Shown: in pieces, positions 37,591 to 45,279 of the stretch
Layout of the letters: every line of letters begins with the position of its first letter
Numbering within the stretch: the first letter of the stretch is position 1
Assembly (NCBI RefSeq): GCF_026341275.1
Contig: NZ_JAIFZO010000001.1
Location: 263,910 to 327,909, forward strand
DNA from: Streptomyces ortus
GTDB lineage: Bacteria; Actinomycetota; Actinomycetes; Streptomycetales; Streptomycetaceae
DNA length: 64,000 bases
Direction of reading: 5' to 3'
The notes under the pieces: model-generated
Told to the model about the DNA's origin: nothing
Database searches by the model: none
Seen by the model: the letters and a program-made list of their open reading frames with translations, nothing else
Translations under genes and position numbers: made by a program

Positions 37591-38583
37591 ATGACCACGA
37601 CACACTCCGCCGGGACCCCGCTCCCGGAGCAGGGGTTGCAGGAGCACTTCGACGCGACGATCGCGCGGGACCAGCGGATCGAGCCCCGCGACTGGATGCC
37701 CGACGGCTACCGCAGGACGCTCGTCCGGCAGATCGCGCAGCACGCGCACTCGGAGATCATCGGAATGCAGCCCGAGGGCGAGTGGATCACCCGCGCCCCG
37801 TCGCTGCGCCGCAAGGCCATCCTGTTCGCCAAGGTCCAGGACGAGGCGGGCCACGGGCTGTACCTGTACTCGGCCGCCGAGACACTGGGCGCGGACCGCG
37901 CCGACCTGACCGAGCGGCTGATCGAGGGACGCCAGAAGTACTCGTCGATCTTCAACTACCCGACCCCGACCTTCGCCGACGTCGGCGTGATCGGCTGGTT
38001 CGTCGACGGCGCGGCGATCTGCAACCAGGTCCCGCTGTGCAGGAGTTCGTACGGGCCCTACGCGCGTGCCATGGTGCGGATCTGCAAGGAGGAGTCCTTC
38101 CACCAGCGGCAGGGCTACGAACTGCTGCTGACGATGATGCGCGGTACCGAGGCCCAGCGGGACATGGTCCAGGACTCCGTGAACCGCTGGTGGTGGCCCT
38201 CGCTGATGATGTTCGGCCCGCCCGACGGCGACTCGCCCAACTCCGCGGCCTCCATGGCATGGAAGATCAAGCGGCACACCAACGACGAACTGCGTCAGCG
38301 GTTCGTCGACATGACCGTCCCGCAGGCCGAGAAGCTCGGCGTGACCCTCCCCGACCCGGAGCTGCGCTGGAACGCGGAGCGCGGCCACCACGACTTCGGC
38401 ACCCCCGACTGGTCCGAGCTCAAGCGGGTCATCGGCGGCGACGGCCCGTGCAACGCCGAGCGGATGGAGCGCCGCAGGTCCGCCCACGAGGACGGCGCCT
38501 GGGTCCGGGAGGCGGCCACGGCCCACGCGGCCAAGCAGGCCGGGCGTGCGCGTGCGCACACCCGGGAAGGGGCGACGGCATGA
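37591..38583 (+). CDS. paaA: 1,2-phenylacetyl-CoA epoxidase subunit PaaA
   Basis: 330 residues. Catalytic di-iron subunit of the PaaABCE monooxygenase. The N-terminal [29 protein letters not shown] block is characteristic; iron-ligand helices include [17 protein letters not shown] and [15 protein letters not shown] (E-x2-H). ATG at 37591; GGGAAG about 10 bases upstream. Start of a five-gene operon; its stop overlaps the paaB start. Confidence 0.95.
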   Translation: MTTTHSAGTPLPEQGLQEHFDATIARDQRIEPRDWMPDGYRRTLVRQIAQHAHSEIIGMQPEGEWITRAPSLRRKAILFAKVQDEAGHGLYLYSAAETLGADRADLTERLIEGRQKYSSIFNYPTPTFADVGVIGWFVDGAAICNQVPLCRSSYGPYARAMVRICKEESFHQRQGYELLLTMMRGTEAQRDMVQDSVNRWWWPSLMMFGPPDGDSPNSAASMAWKIKRHTNDELRQRFVDMTVPQAEKLGVTLPDPELRWNAERGHHDFGTPDWSELKRVIGGDGPCNAERMERRRSAHEDGAWVREAATAHAAKQAGRARAHTREGATA

Positions 38584-38903
38584 GTGACTCCACTCCGGCG
38601 GGCACGACTCCGGAGACCTCCAGGGGCGACTGGCCGCTGTACGAGGTCTTCGTGCGCGGCAAGCGCGGCCTGAACCACGTGCACGTCGGCTCTCTGCACG
38701 CCGCCGACGACACGATGGCCCTCACCCACGCCCGCGACCTCTACACCCGCCGCAACGAGGGCGTCTCGATCTGGGTGGTGCGCTCCGAGCACATCGCCGC
38801 GTCCACCCGCGACGAGAAGGACCCGTTCTTCGCGCCGAGCGCCGACAAGGTCTACCGCCACCCGACCTTCTACGACATCCCCGACGACGTCCCGCACATC
38901 TGA
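38580..38903 (+). CDS. paaB: Phenylacetyl-CoA epoxidase subunit PaaB
   Basis: 107 residues. Small structural subunit: [24 protein letters not shown] and [17 protein letters not shown] are strongly conserved. ATGA overlap with paaA indicates coupled translation. Confidence 0.95.
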   Translation: MSDSTPAGTTPETSRGDWPLYEVFVRGKRGLNHVHVGSLHAADDTMALTHARDLYTRRNEGVSIWVVRSEHIAASTRDEKDPFFAPSADKVYRHPTFYDIPDDVPHI

Positions 38904-38913
38904 GGAGCAGGGC

Positions 38914-39741
38914 ATGAGCGACGACCATGTCTACCTGTCCCTCGCCGAGGGACACGAGGACGACACCCGCTGGGCGTACGGCACCGGCTTCGAGGACCCG
39001 CTGCACGGCGTGGACACCACCGTGCTCGAAGGCGTCACCGCCGGCCTGCTGGCCGCGGACTGCGTGGCCCTCGCCGACGACGCCCTGGTGAGCGCCCAGC
39101 GGCTCGCCGAGTGGACCACCCGCGCCCCCGAGCTGGAGGAGGAGGTCGCCCTCGCCAACATCGGCCTCGACCTCCTCGGCCAGGCCCGCCTGCTCTACGC
39201 CCGCGCGGGCCAGGCCGACGGCACCGGGCGCGGCGAGGACGCGTACGCCTACCTCCGGGACGCGGACGACTTCAGGAACGTCCGCCTTGCCGAACTGCCG
39301 TGCGGGGACTTCGCGTTCTCGGCCGTCCGGCTGCTGGTGCTGTCCAGCTGGCGGCTCGCCCACTTCGAGGAGCTGTCGTCGCACCCCGACCCCGTCCTGG
39401 CGGCCGTCGCGGCGAAGGGCGTCAAGGAGCTGACGTACCACCGGCAGTACGCGGCCGAGTGGGTCGTGCGCCTGGGCGACGGCACGGACGAGTCGCACCG
39501 CCGTACGCGCCGGGCGATGGAGCAGGTGGCCCCCTACTTGGGCGAGTTGTTCACGGCCCACGACGTACGGGACGAGGTGGTCGCCGTCCTGCGGCAGGTC
39601 ACCGAGGCCGCCGGGTTGCCGATGCCGGTGTACCGCCCGCTGCCCGGCGCCGGCCGGGACGGGGAGCACACCGAACATCTCGCGCCGCTGCTCGCCGAGT
39701 TGCAGAGCGTGGCCCGCGCACACCCGGGGGCGACATGGTGA
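38914..39741 (+). CDS. paaC: Phenylacetyl-CoA epoxidase subunit PaaC
   Basis: 275 residues. Structural partner of PaaA with a ferritin-like fold (EEEVALANIGLDLLGQARLLY, AVKGVKELTYHRQYAAEWV-like helix). 10 bases after paaB, with GAGGAGC upstream. Overlaps paaD by 7 bases. Confidence 0.94.
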   Translation: MSDDHVYLSLAEGHEDDTRWAYGTGFEDPLHGVDTTVLEGVTAGLLAADCVALADDALVSAQRLAEWTTRAPELEEEVALANIGLDLLGQARLLYARAGQADGTGRGEDAYAYLRDADDFRNVRLAELPCGDFAFSAVRLLVLSSWRLAHFEELSSHPDPVLAAVAAKGVKELTYHRQYAAEWVVRLGDGTDESHRRTRRAMEQVAPYLGELFTAHDVRDEVVAVLRQVTEAAGLPMPVYRPLPGAGRDGEHTEHLAPLLAELQSVARAHPGATW

Positions 39742-40250
39742 GCGCGCTGCGGGACGTGCAGCATGCCTGGCACGTCGCCGAACAGGTGCCGGACCCCGAA
39801 CTGCCCATGCTCACCCTGGCCGACCTGGGTGTCCTGCGCGGGGTCGAGGTGGCCGCGGACGGCACGGTGGTCGCGCGGCTGACGCCCACCTACTCGGGCT
39901 GCCCGGCGATGGCCGAGATGCGCGCGGACGTGGCGGCCCGGCTGCGCGGCGCGGGGTACGCGCGTGTGGAGATCCGTACGGTCCTGGACCCGCCGTGGAC
40001 CAGTGACTGGATCACCCCGGAGGGCCGGCGCAAGCTCACCGAGCACGGGATCGCGCCGCCGGGAGCCGCACCCCGGCGCGCCGCCGGTCCGGTGCCCCTC
40101 GTGCTGACCCCCACCCGCCGCACGGTGGCCTGCCCGCGCTGCGGCGCGGCGGACACCGAGGAGACGTCCCGCTTCTCGGCCACCGCCTGCAAGGCGCTCC
40201 ACCGCTGCCGCGCCTGCCGCGAACCGTTCGAGTACGTCAAGGAGATCTGA
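39735..40250 (+). CDS. paaD: Phenylacetate degradation protein PaaD (MIP18-like)
   Basis: 171 residues. MIP18/DUF59 domain (VPDPELPMLTLADLGVLRGV, TPTYSGCPAM) plus a C-terminal zinc-ribbon-like region CPRCG...CRAC. Thought to help Fe-S assembly of the Paa reductase. A second possible start, GTG at 39738, is adjacent. The stop overlaps the paaE start (TGATG). Confidence 0.93.
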   Translation: MVSALRDVQHAWHVAEQVPDPELPMLTLADLGVLRGVEVAADGTVVARLTPTYSGCPAMAEMRADVAARLRGAGYARVEIRTVLDPPWTSDWITPEGRRKLTEHGIAPPGAAPRRAAGPVPLVLTPTRRTVACPRCGAADTEETSRFSATACKALHRCRACREPFEYVKEI

Positions 40251-41476
40251 TGGCAGGCCCGAGTCAAGAGCCGGCGGAAGGTACCACGGACCCGGTGGAC
40301 CCGAGGACCCCGACCTCGACCCCGAGCCCGGTAGCGGCAAAGGCACCGGTCGCGCTCGCGGTCGCGACGGCCCCCGCCCCCGCCCCCAGTCCCGCGGTGT
40401 CCGCGCGGGTCCGCCGCCGCCCGGCCTTCCACTCCCTGCGCGTCGCAGCCGTACAGCCGCTGTGCGAGGACGCGGCGGCCGTGAGCTTCGAGATCCCGGA
40501 TGAGCTGGCGGGGGAGTTCGCCTTCGCCCCCGGACAGTCGCTGACGCTGCGGCGCCTGGTCGACGGACGGGACGAGCGACGCTCGTACTCGATCTGTTCA
40601 CCGGCCGGTTCCGTGCCGCGCATCGGTGTGCGGGTGGTGCCGGGCGGTCTGTTCTCGGCCTGGCTCGTGCGCGAGGTACACCCCGGCGACACGGTCGAGG
40701 TGATGGCCCCCACCGGCACGTTCACGCCCGACCTCGCCACACCCGGCCACCACGTGCTGGTCGCGGCCGGTTCCGGGGTCACGCCGATGCTCTCCATCGC
40801 CGAGTCCGTCCTGGCGGCCGACCCGCGCTCGACGGTCACCCTCTTCTACGGCAACCGCCGCACGGACACGGTGATGTTCGCCGACGAGCTGGCAGATCTG
40901 AAGGATCTGTACCCGGCGCGGTTCCAGCTCGCGCACGTGCTGTCCCGGGAGCCCCGCGAGGCCGAGGCGCTGTCCGGCCGCCTGGACGCGGAGCGGCTCT
41001 CCGCGCTGGTCGGCTCGCTGGTGGACGTGGCGTCGGCGGACCACTGGTGGCTGTGCGGGCCGCACGGCATGGTCGTCGACGCGCAGCGGGTCCTGACCGG
41101 CCTCGGCGTGCCCGGCGACCGGGTCCACCGGGAGCTGTTCTACGCCGAGGACGAGCCCCTACGAGAGGTACGTCACCAGGAGGCGGCCGTGGAGGGGCCG
41201 GTCAGCCAGGTCACCGTCACGCTCGACGGCCGCTCCACCACCTCGGCCCTGGTCAGGGACCGGAGCATCCTGGAAGGCGCCCAGCGGACCCGCCCCGACC
41301 TGCCGTTCGCCTGCAAGGGTGGCGTCTGCGGCACCTGCCGTGCTCTGATCACCGACGGCAAGGCCGACATGCGCCGCAACTTCGCCCTGGAGGACGCCGA
41401 GGTCGACGCGGGCTACGTACTGACCTGCCAGTCGTACCCGGTCTCGGAGACGCTGACCGTGGACTACGACAGCTGA
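40250..41476 (+). CDS. paaE: Phenylacetyl-CoA epoxidase reductase PaaE
   Basis: 408 residues. Ferredoxin-reductase domain with FAD motif RRSYSICS and NAD motif VAAGSGVTPMLSIAE, then a plant-type 2Fe-2S domain CKGGVCGTCRA with a final Cys in YVLTCQSYP. Preceded by an unusual ~55-residue Pro/Ala/Thr tail, longer than in typical PaaE (about 355 aa). Moves electrons from NADPH to PaaA. No paaG, paaZ or paaK is in the window, so the lower pathway lies elsewhere. Confidence 0.94.
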   Translation: MAGPSQEPAEGTTDPVDPRTPTSTPSPVAAKAPVALAVATAPAPAPSPAVSARVRRRPAFHSLRVAAVQPLCEDAAAVSFEIPDELAGEFAFAPGQSLTLRRLVDGRDERRSYSICSPAGSVPRIGVRVVPGGLFSAWLVREVHPGDTVEVMAPTGTFTPDLATPGHHVLVAAGSGVTPMLSIAESVLAADPRSTVTLFYGNRRTDTVMFADELADLKDLYPARFQLAHVLSREPREAEALSGRLDAERLSALVGSLVDVASADHWWLCGPHGMVVDAQRVLTGLGVPGDRVHRELFYAEDEPLREVRHQEAAVEGPVSQVTVTLDGRSTTSALVRDRSILEGAQRTRPDLPFACKGGVCGTCRALITDGKADMRRNFALEDAEVDAGYVLTCQSYPVSETLTVDYDS

Positions 41477-41546
41477 GGTGGAGGGGGCGGGCGGAGGGGG
41501 TGTCCCCGGTGACACCCACCCACCCGATCCACTCATAAATCAGGCT

Positions 41547-41558
41547 TATGACGTCATA
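41547..41558. promoter_or_regulatory. Perfect palindrome TATGACGTCATA
   Basis: A 12-bp perfect palindrome between paaE and fprA, in one of the few AT-rich stretches. It is shaped like a GntR- or bZIP-type operator; the regulator is unknown. Confidence 0.4.
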
Positions 41559-41578
41559 GATCCAGCCCGGCTACAGAC

Positions 41579-41602
41579 TTAGGATAGCCTTAGTTTAGGC
41601 TC
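41579..41602. promoter_or_regulatory. Iron-box-like sequence (DmdR/IdeR type) before fprA
   Basis: The stretch TTAGGATAGCCTTAGTTTAGGC can be read two ways against the DmdR1/IdeR 19-mer TTAGGTTAGGCTNACCTAA: TTAGGATAGCCTTAGTTTA (about 13 of 19) and, starting 12 bases later, TTAGTTTAGGCTC. It is located 42-65 bases upstream of the fprA start, as expected for iron control of a ferredoxin reductase. Confidence 0.6.
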
Positions 41603-41643
41603 CCGGTGAGTACTCCTGATCACCGCTCGAAGGGAACCTGATC

Positions 41644-43008
41644 ATGCCTCGCCCCCTGCGGGTAGCCATAGTCGGAGCCGGCCCCGCCGGGATCTACGCC
41701 GCCGACGCGCTGTTGAAGTCCGCAGTGGCCGTCGAGCCCGGTGTCTCCATCGACCTCTTCGAGCGGATGCCGGCCCCCTTCGGCCTGATCCGTTACGGCG
41801 TGGCCCCCGACCACCCGCGCATCAAGGGCATCATCACCGCCCTGCACCAGGTTCTCGACAAGCCGCAGATCCGTCTCTTCGGCAACGTCGACTACCCGGG
41901 CGACATCAACCTCGACGACCTGCGCGCCTTCTACGACGCGGTGATCTTCTCCACCGGGGCGACGGCCGACCGGCACCTCGACATCCCCGGCATCGGGCTC
42001 GACGGCTCGTACGGCGCGGCGGACTTCGTGTCCTGGTACGACGGGCACCCGGACGTGCCGCGGACCTGGCCGCTGGAGGCCGAGAAGGTCGCCGTCCTCG
42101 GCGTCGGCAACGTGGCGCTCGACGTGGCCCGCATCCTCGCCAAGACCGCGGAGGAGCTGCTGCCGACGGAGATCCCGCCGAACGTCCACGAGGGGCTGAA
42201 GGCCAACAAGGCCCAGGAGGTCCACGTCTTCGGCCGCCGCGGCCCGGCGCAGGCGAAGTTCAGCCCGCTGGAGCTGCGGGAGCTGGACCACTCCCCGAAC
42301 ATCGAGGTCATCGTCGACCCCGAGGACATCGACTACGACGAGGGCTCGATCGCGACCCGGCGCGGCAACAAGCAGGCCGACATGGTCGCGAAGACCCTGG
42401 AGAACTGGGCGATCCGCGACGTCGGCGAGCGGCGGCACAAGCTGTTCCTGCACTTCTTCGAGTCGCCGACCGAGATCCTCGGCGAGGACGGCAAGGTCGT
42501 CGGGCTGCGCACCGAGCGCACCGCACTCGACGGCACCGGCAACGTCAAGGGCACCGGCGAGTTCAAGGACTGGGACCTCGGCGCGGTCTACCGTGCCGTC
42601 GGCTACCTCTCCGACAAGCTCCCCAAGCTGCCCTGGGATGTCGCGTCGGGCACCGTTCCGGACAAGGCCGGCCGGGTGATCGAGGAGACCGGCGAGCACC
42701 TGACGTCGACGTACGTCACCGGCTGGATCCGGCGCGGCCCGGTGGGCCTCATCGGCCACACCAAGGGCGACGCCAACGAGACGGTCGCCAGCCTGCTCGA
42801 CGACCACGGGAACGGCCGTCTGCAGACGCCCGCCTCGCCCGAACCCGAGGCGGTGGACGCGTTCCTCGCCGAGCGGAACGTCCGCTTCACCACATGGGAG
42901 GGCTGGTACCGCCTGGACGCCGCCGAGAAGGCGCTGGGCGAGCCGCAGGGCCGCGAGCGGGTGAAGCTCGTGGAGCGCGAGGACATGCTCGGCGCCAGCG
43001 GAGCGTAG
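41644..43008 (+). CDS. fprA: Ferredoxin/adrenodoxin-type NADP+ reductase FprA
   Basis: 454 residues. FAD site VAIVGAGPAGIYAADALL at the N-terminus, PFGLIRYGVAPDHPRIKGI, NADP site VAVLGVGNVALDVARIL (about 140-157) and GRRGPAQAKFSPLELREL, then TGWIRRGPVGLIGHTKGDA. This is the adrenodoxin-reductase class (mycobacterial FprA), feeding ferredoxins and P450s. ATG with AAGGGA 8 bases upstream. Iron-box-like DNA lies just upstream; a strong terminator follows. Confidence 0.93.
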   Translation: MPRPLRVAIVGAGPAGIYAADALLKSAVAVEPGVSIDLFERMPAPFGLIRYGVAPDHPRIKGIITALHQVLDKPQIRLFGNVDYPGDINLDDLRAFYDAVIFSTGATADRHLDIPGIGLDGSYGAADFVSWYDGHPDVPRTWPLEAEKVAVLGVGNVALDVARILAKTAEELLPTEIPPNVHEGLKANKAQEVHVFGRRGPAQAKFSPLELRELDHSPNIEVIVDPEDIDYDEGSIATRRGNKQADMVAKTLENWAIRDVGERRHKLFLHFFESPTEILGEDGKVVGLRTERTALDGTGNVKGTGEFKDWDLGAVYRAVGYLSDKLPKLPWDVASGTVPDKAGRVIEETGEHLTSTYVTGWIRRGPVGLIGHTKGDANETVASLLDDHGNGRLQTPASPEPEAVDAFLAERNVRFTTWEGWYRLDAAEKALGEPQGRERVKLVEREDMLGASGA

Positions 43009-43068
43009 CCCCGCGGGAGGCGTACGAGTTACCGGTCGATACTGGTCGATGCCGGTTGATATCGGCCG

Positions 43069-43112
43069 ACGGGAGTGGCCCCAGCTGTGACAGCTGGGGC
43101 CACTCCCGTTTT
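43069..43112. terminator. Strong hairpin terminator after fprA
   Basis: 19-bp perfect stem (ACGGGAGTGGCCCCAGCTG and complement) with loop TGA, followed by TTTT. An intrinsic terminator, separating fprA from the SDR operon. Confidence 0.9.
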
Positions 43113-43147
43113 CGCGTCCGCTCCCGGTCCGCACGGCTTGCATTCTG

Positions 43148-43194
43148 AAACCGATCGGTTTACCTTTATGGAGAAGGGAAACCGATCGGTTTCC
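43148..43194. promoter_or_regulatory. Two TetR operators before the SDR gene
   Basis: Perfect palindromes AAACCGATCGGTTT (43148-43161) and GGAAACCGATCGGTTTCC (43177-43194), centres 31 bases apart. The same core occurs a third time before the TetR gene (43954-43963). Confidence 0.8.
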
Positions 43195-43225
43195 GTTGTG
43201 AGTCCGCTGAGGTTCGGAGAGAGTC

Positions 43226-43927
43226 ATGACCGCAATCGAGGGTTCCGTCGTCCTGGTCACCGGTGGCGGCAGGGGAATCGGCAAGGCGCTGGTGGAAGGG
43301 CTCTTCGAGCGGGGCGCGAAGAAGGTGTACGCCACCGCCCGCGACCCGCGGACCGTCAAGGACACCCGGGCCGTCCCGCTGGCCCTGGAGGTCACCGACC
43401 CCGCCTCCGTCGCGGCAGCCGCGGAGCAGGCCGGCGATGTCACCGTCCTGATCAACAACGCGGGTGTCTCCATGCACACGTCGTTCCTGGACTCGCCGGT
43501 CGACGACGTCCGCAAGGACTTCGAGACCAACTTCTACGGGCCGCTGCTCACCGCCCGCGCGTTCGTCCCCGTGATCGAGCGCAACGGCGGCGGCCACATC
43601 CTGAACGTCCACTCGGTGCTGTCCTGGATCGGCCTGGCCGGCTCGTACAGCGCGTCCAAGGCGGCGCTCTGGTCCCAGACCAACTCCCTGCGGCTCGACC
43701 TCGCGCCGCGCGGGATCAGTGTCACCGGACTGCACGTCGGTTACGTCGACACCGACATGACCGCGGCGATCGACGCGCCCAAGTCCTCGCCCGTGGACGT
43801 CGCGGCGCAGGCCCTCGACGGCATCGAGAGCGGAGCCTTCGAGGTACTCGCCGACGATCTCACCCGCCAGGTCAAATCCGGCCTGTCGGGCGACCTCTCG
43901 GTCCTGTACCCGCAGCTGGCCGCCTGA
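43226..43927 (+). CDS. SDR family oxidoreductase
   Basis: 233 residues. Classical short-chain dehydrogenase: TGGGRGIG cofactor loop (TGxxxGxG), NNAG (about 73-76), catalytic Ser in HILNVHSVLSW, and YSASK (Y-x3-K). NAD(P)H-dependent reduction or oxidation of an unknown alcohol/ketone. ATG with GGAGAGAG upstream. Flanked by two operators upstream and followed by the TetR gene, so it is probably the main target of that repressor. Confidence 0.9.
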   Translation: MTAIEGSVVLVTGGGRGIGKALVEGLFERGAKKVYATARDPRTVKDTRAVPLALEVTDPASVAAAAEQAGDVTVLINNAGVSMHTSFLDSPVDDVRKDFETNFYGPLLTARAFVPVIERNGGGHILNVHSVLSWIGLAGSYSASKAALWSQTNSLRLDLAPRGISVTGLHVGYVDTDMTAAIDAPKSSPVDVAAQALDGIESGAFEVLADDLTRQVKSGLSGDLSVLYPQLAA

Positions 43928-43953
43928 CCGGCGCCCGTACCCGCATCCGGTAG

Positions 43954-43963
43954 ACCGATCGGT
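43954..43963. promoter_or_regulatory. Third TetR operator, before the TetR gene
   Basis: ACCGATCGGT followed by TT; the same core as the two sites at 43148-43194. Located 36-45 bases upstream of the TetR start, suggesting autorepression from an internal promoter. Confidence 0.7.
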
Positions 43964-43998
43964 TTCTTCCGGCCCCGCGACGGAGGTAGCCTCGCCCC

Positions 43999-44571
43999 AT
44001 GGCCACCACCACGGACAAGACATCCACCAGGGACCGGCTGCTCGACGCGGCCACGGAGCTCTTCTACCGCGACGGCGTCTCCCTGGGCGTCGAGGCGCTG
44101 TGCCGGGCCGCCGGGGTGTCCAAGCGCTCCATGTACCAGCTCTTCGCGAGCAAGGACGAGGTACTGGCGGCCAGCCTGGAGCGGCGCGCACCGGAGTACG
44201 GGCGCATGCTGCACCTCGGCCCCGAGGACCCCCGCTCGCCCCGGGAGAGGATCCTGTACGTCTTCGAGCAGCTGGAACGGGTCGCGACGCAGGACGACTA
44301 CCGGGGGTGCCCGTACCTGTCGGCGCTGGTCGAACTCAAGGACCCCGAGCACCCGGCCAGCGTCGTGGCCCTGCGGGTCAAGGGCGCCCTGGTCGAGGCG
44401 TTCCGCGCGGACGCCGAGCGCGGCGGCGCGCGCGACCCGGAACTCCTCGCCCGCCAGCTCACCCTGATCTTCGACGGAGCGAGCGCGCGGGCAGGCGCGA
44501 GGGCGGAAACCCTGACGGGCCTCACGACGACGACAGCGGCGGCACTACTGGACGCGGCGGGCATGAAGTAG
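43999..44571 (+). CDS. TetR/AcrR family transcriptional regulator
   Basis: 190 residues. HTH: TRDRLLDAATELFYRDG and CRAAGVSKRSMYQLFASKDE, with the typical TetR recognition helix. ATG with GGAGG 8-9 bases upstream. Same strand as the SDR gene, 71 bases behind it. The repeated ACCGATCGGT cores upstream of both genes identify it as their likely repressor. A hairpin terminator follows. Confidence 0.9.
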   Translation: MATTTDKTSTRDRLLDAATELFYRDGVSLGVEALCRAAGVSKRSMYQLFASKDEVLAASLERRAPEYGRMLHLGPEDPRSPRERILYVFEQLERVATQDDYRGCPYLSALVELKDPEHPASVVALRVKGALVEAFRADAERGGARDPELLARQLTLIFDGASARAGARAETLTGLTTTTAAALLDAAGMK

Positions 44572-44620
44572 CAGCCCGCGAAGAACCGGTGGCTTCCCGC
44601 GCCCCTGAGGGCGGAAGACC

Positions 44621-44666
44621 GCGCCGTTCCCCGCGCCCCTGATCTCAGGGGCGCGGAGAACGGCGC
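44621..44666. terminator. Bidirectional hairpin containing a CCGCGCCCCTGA repeat
   Basis: 22-bp stem with one mismatch (GCGCCGTTCCCCGCGCCCCTGA against its complement) between the convergent TetR and Lrp genes. The unit CCGCGCCCCTGA also occurs once just upstream (about 44597). Similar TCAGGGGCGCGGGGAAC elements are common between Streptomyces genes. Confidence 0.75.
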
Positions 44667-44672
44667 GATCGG

Positions 44673-45158
44673 TCAGGCGTCCCGTGCCGCACGACCGCGG
44701 CCGATCGACTCCACGAGCGGCAGCACCCGCCGAGCCACCCGCTCCCGCAACACCACCTCGGTCCGCGTACGCACCACCCCCGGCAGACTGATCAGCGCCT
44801 GGATCACATCTTCGAGGTGGCCGTTGTCCCGCGCCACGACCCGCGTGAGCAGATCCCCGCCACCGGTGATCGAGAACGCCTCGATGATCTCCGGAACGGC
44901 CGCCAGCGCGTCCCCCACGTCGTCGAGATGCCCCTGGGTGACCTCGATGTGCACGAACGCGAGCACGGGATGGCCCAGCGCGGCGGGGGAGAGCGAGGGG
45001 GCCGTCCCGGTGATCACCCCGTCCCGCTCCAGCCGGTCGAGCCGTGCCTGCAGCGTGCCGCGGGCCACCCCGAGGACACGGGCGTACTCCCGCACGCTGG
45101 TGCGCGGCTGCTCCAGGAGCAGCCTCAGGATGCGGGTGTCCAGCTCGTCCACGGCCAT
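44673..45158 (-). CDS. Lrp/AsnC family transcriptional regulator
   Basis: 161 residues. N-terminal HTH (LDTRILRLLLEQPRTSVREYARVLGVARGTLQARLDRLERDGVI region) and a C-terminal RAM ligand domain with HPVLAFVHIEVTQG and ITGGGDLLTRVVARD. ATG at 45158. Divergent from a FUSC-type membrane protein, a plausible target such as an amino- or organic-acid exporter. Confidence 0.9.
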   Translation of the reverse strand: MAVDELDTRILRLLLEQPRTSVREYARVLGVARGTLQARLDRLERDGVITGTAPSLSPAALGHPVLAFVHIEVTQGHLDDVGDALAAVPEIIEAFSITGGGDLLTRVVARDNGHLEDVIQALISLPGVVRTRTEVVLRERVARRVLPLVESIGRGRAARDA

Positions 45159-45279
45159 GGTCCGTTGGTCTCCCTGCGGTTCGGAGTGATCGTTCCCGAC
45201 TGTACCAATGGCCCAGTGGATCGAACGCCTGTTGAGCCAGTGCCCCTCACCCGCCTAACGTGCCCGTATCGATGGCGTC

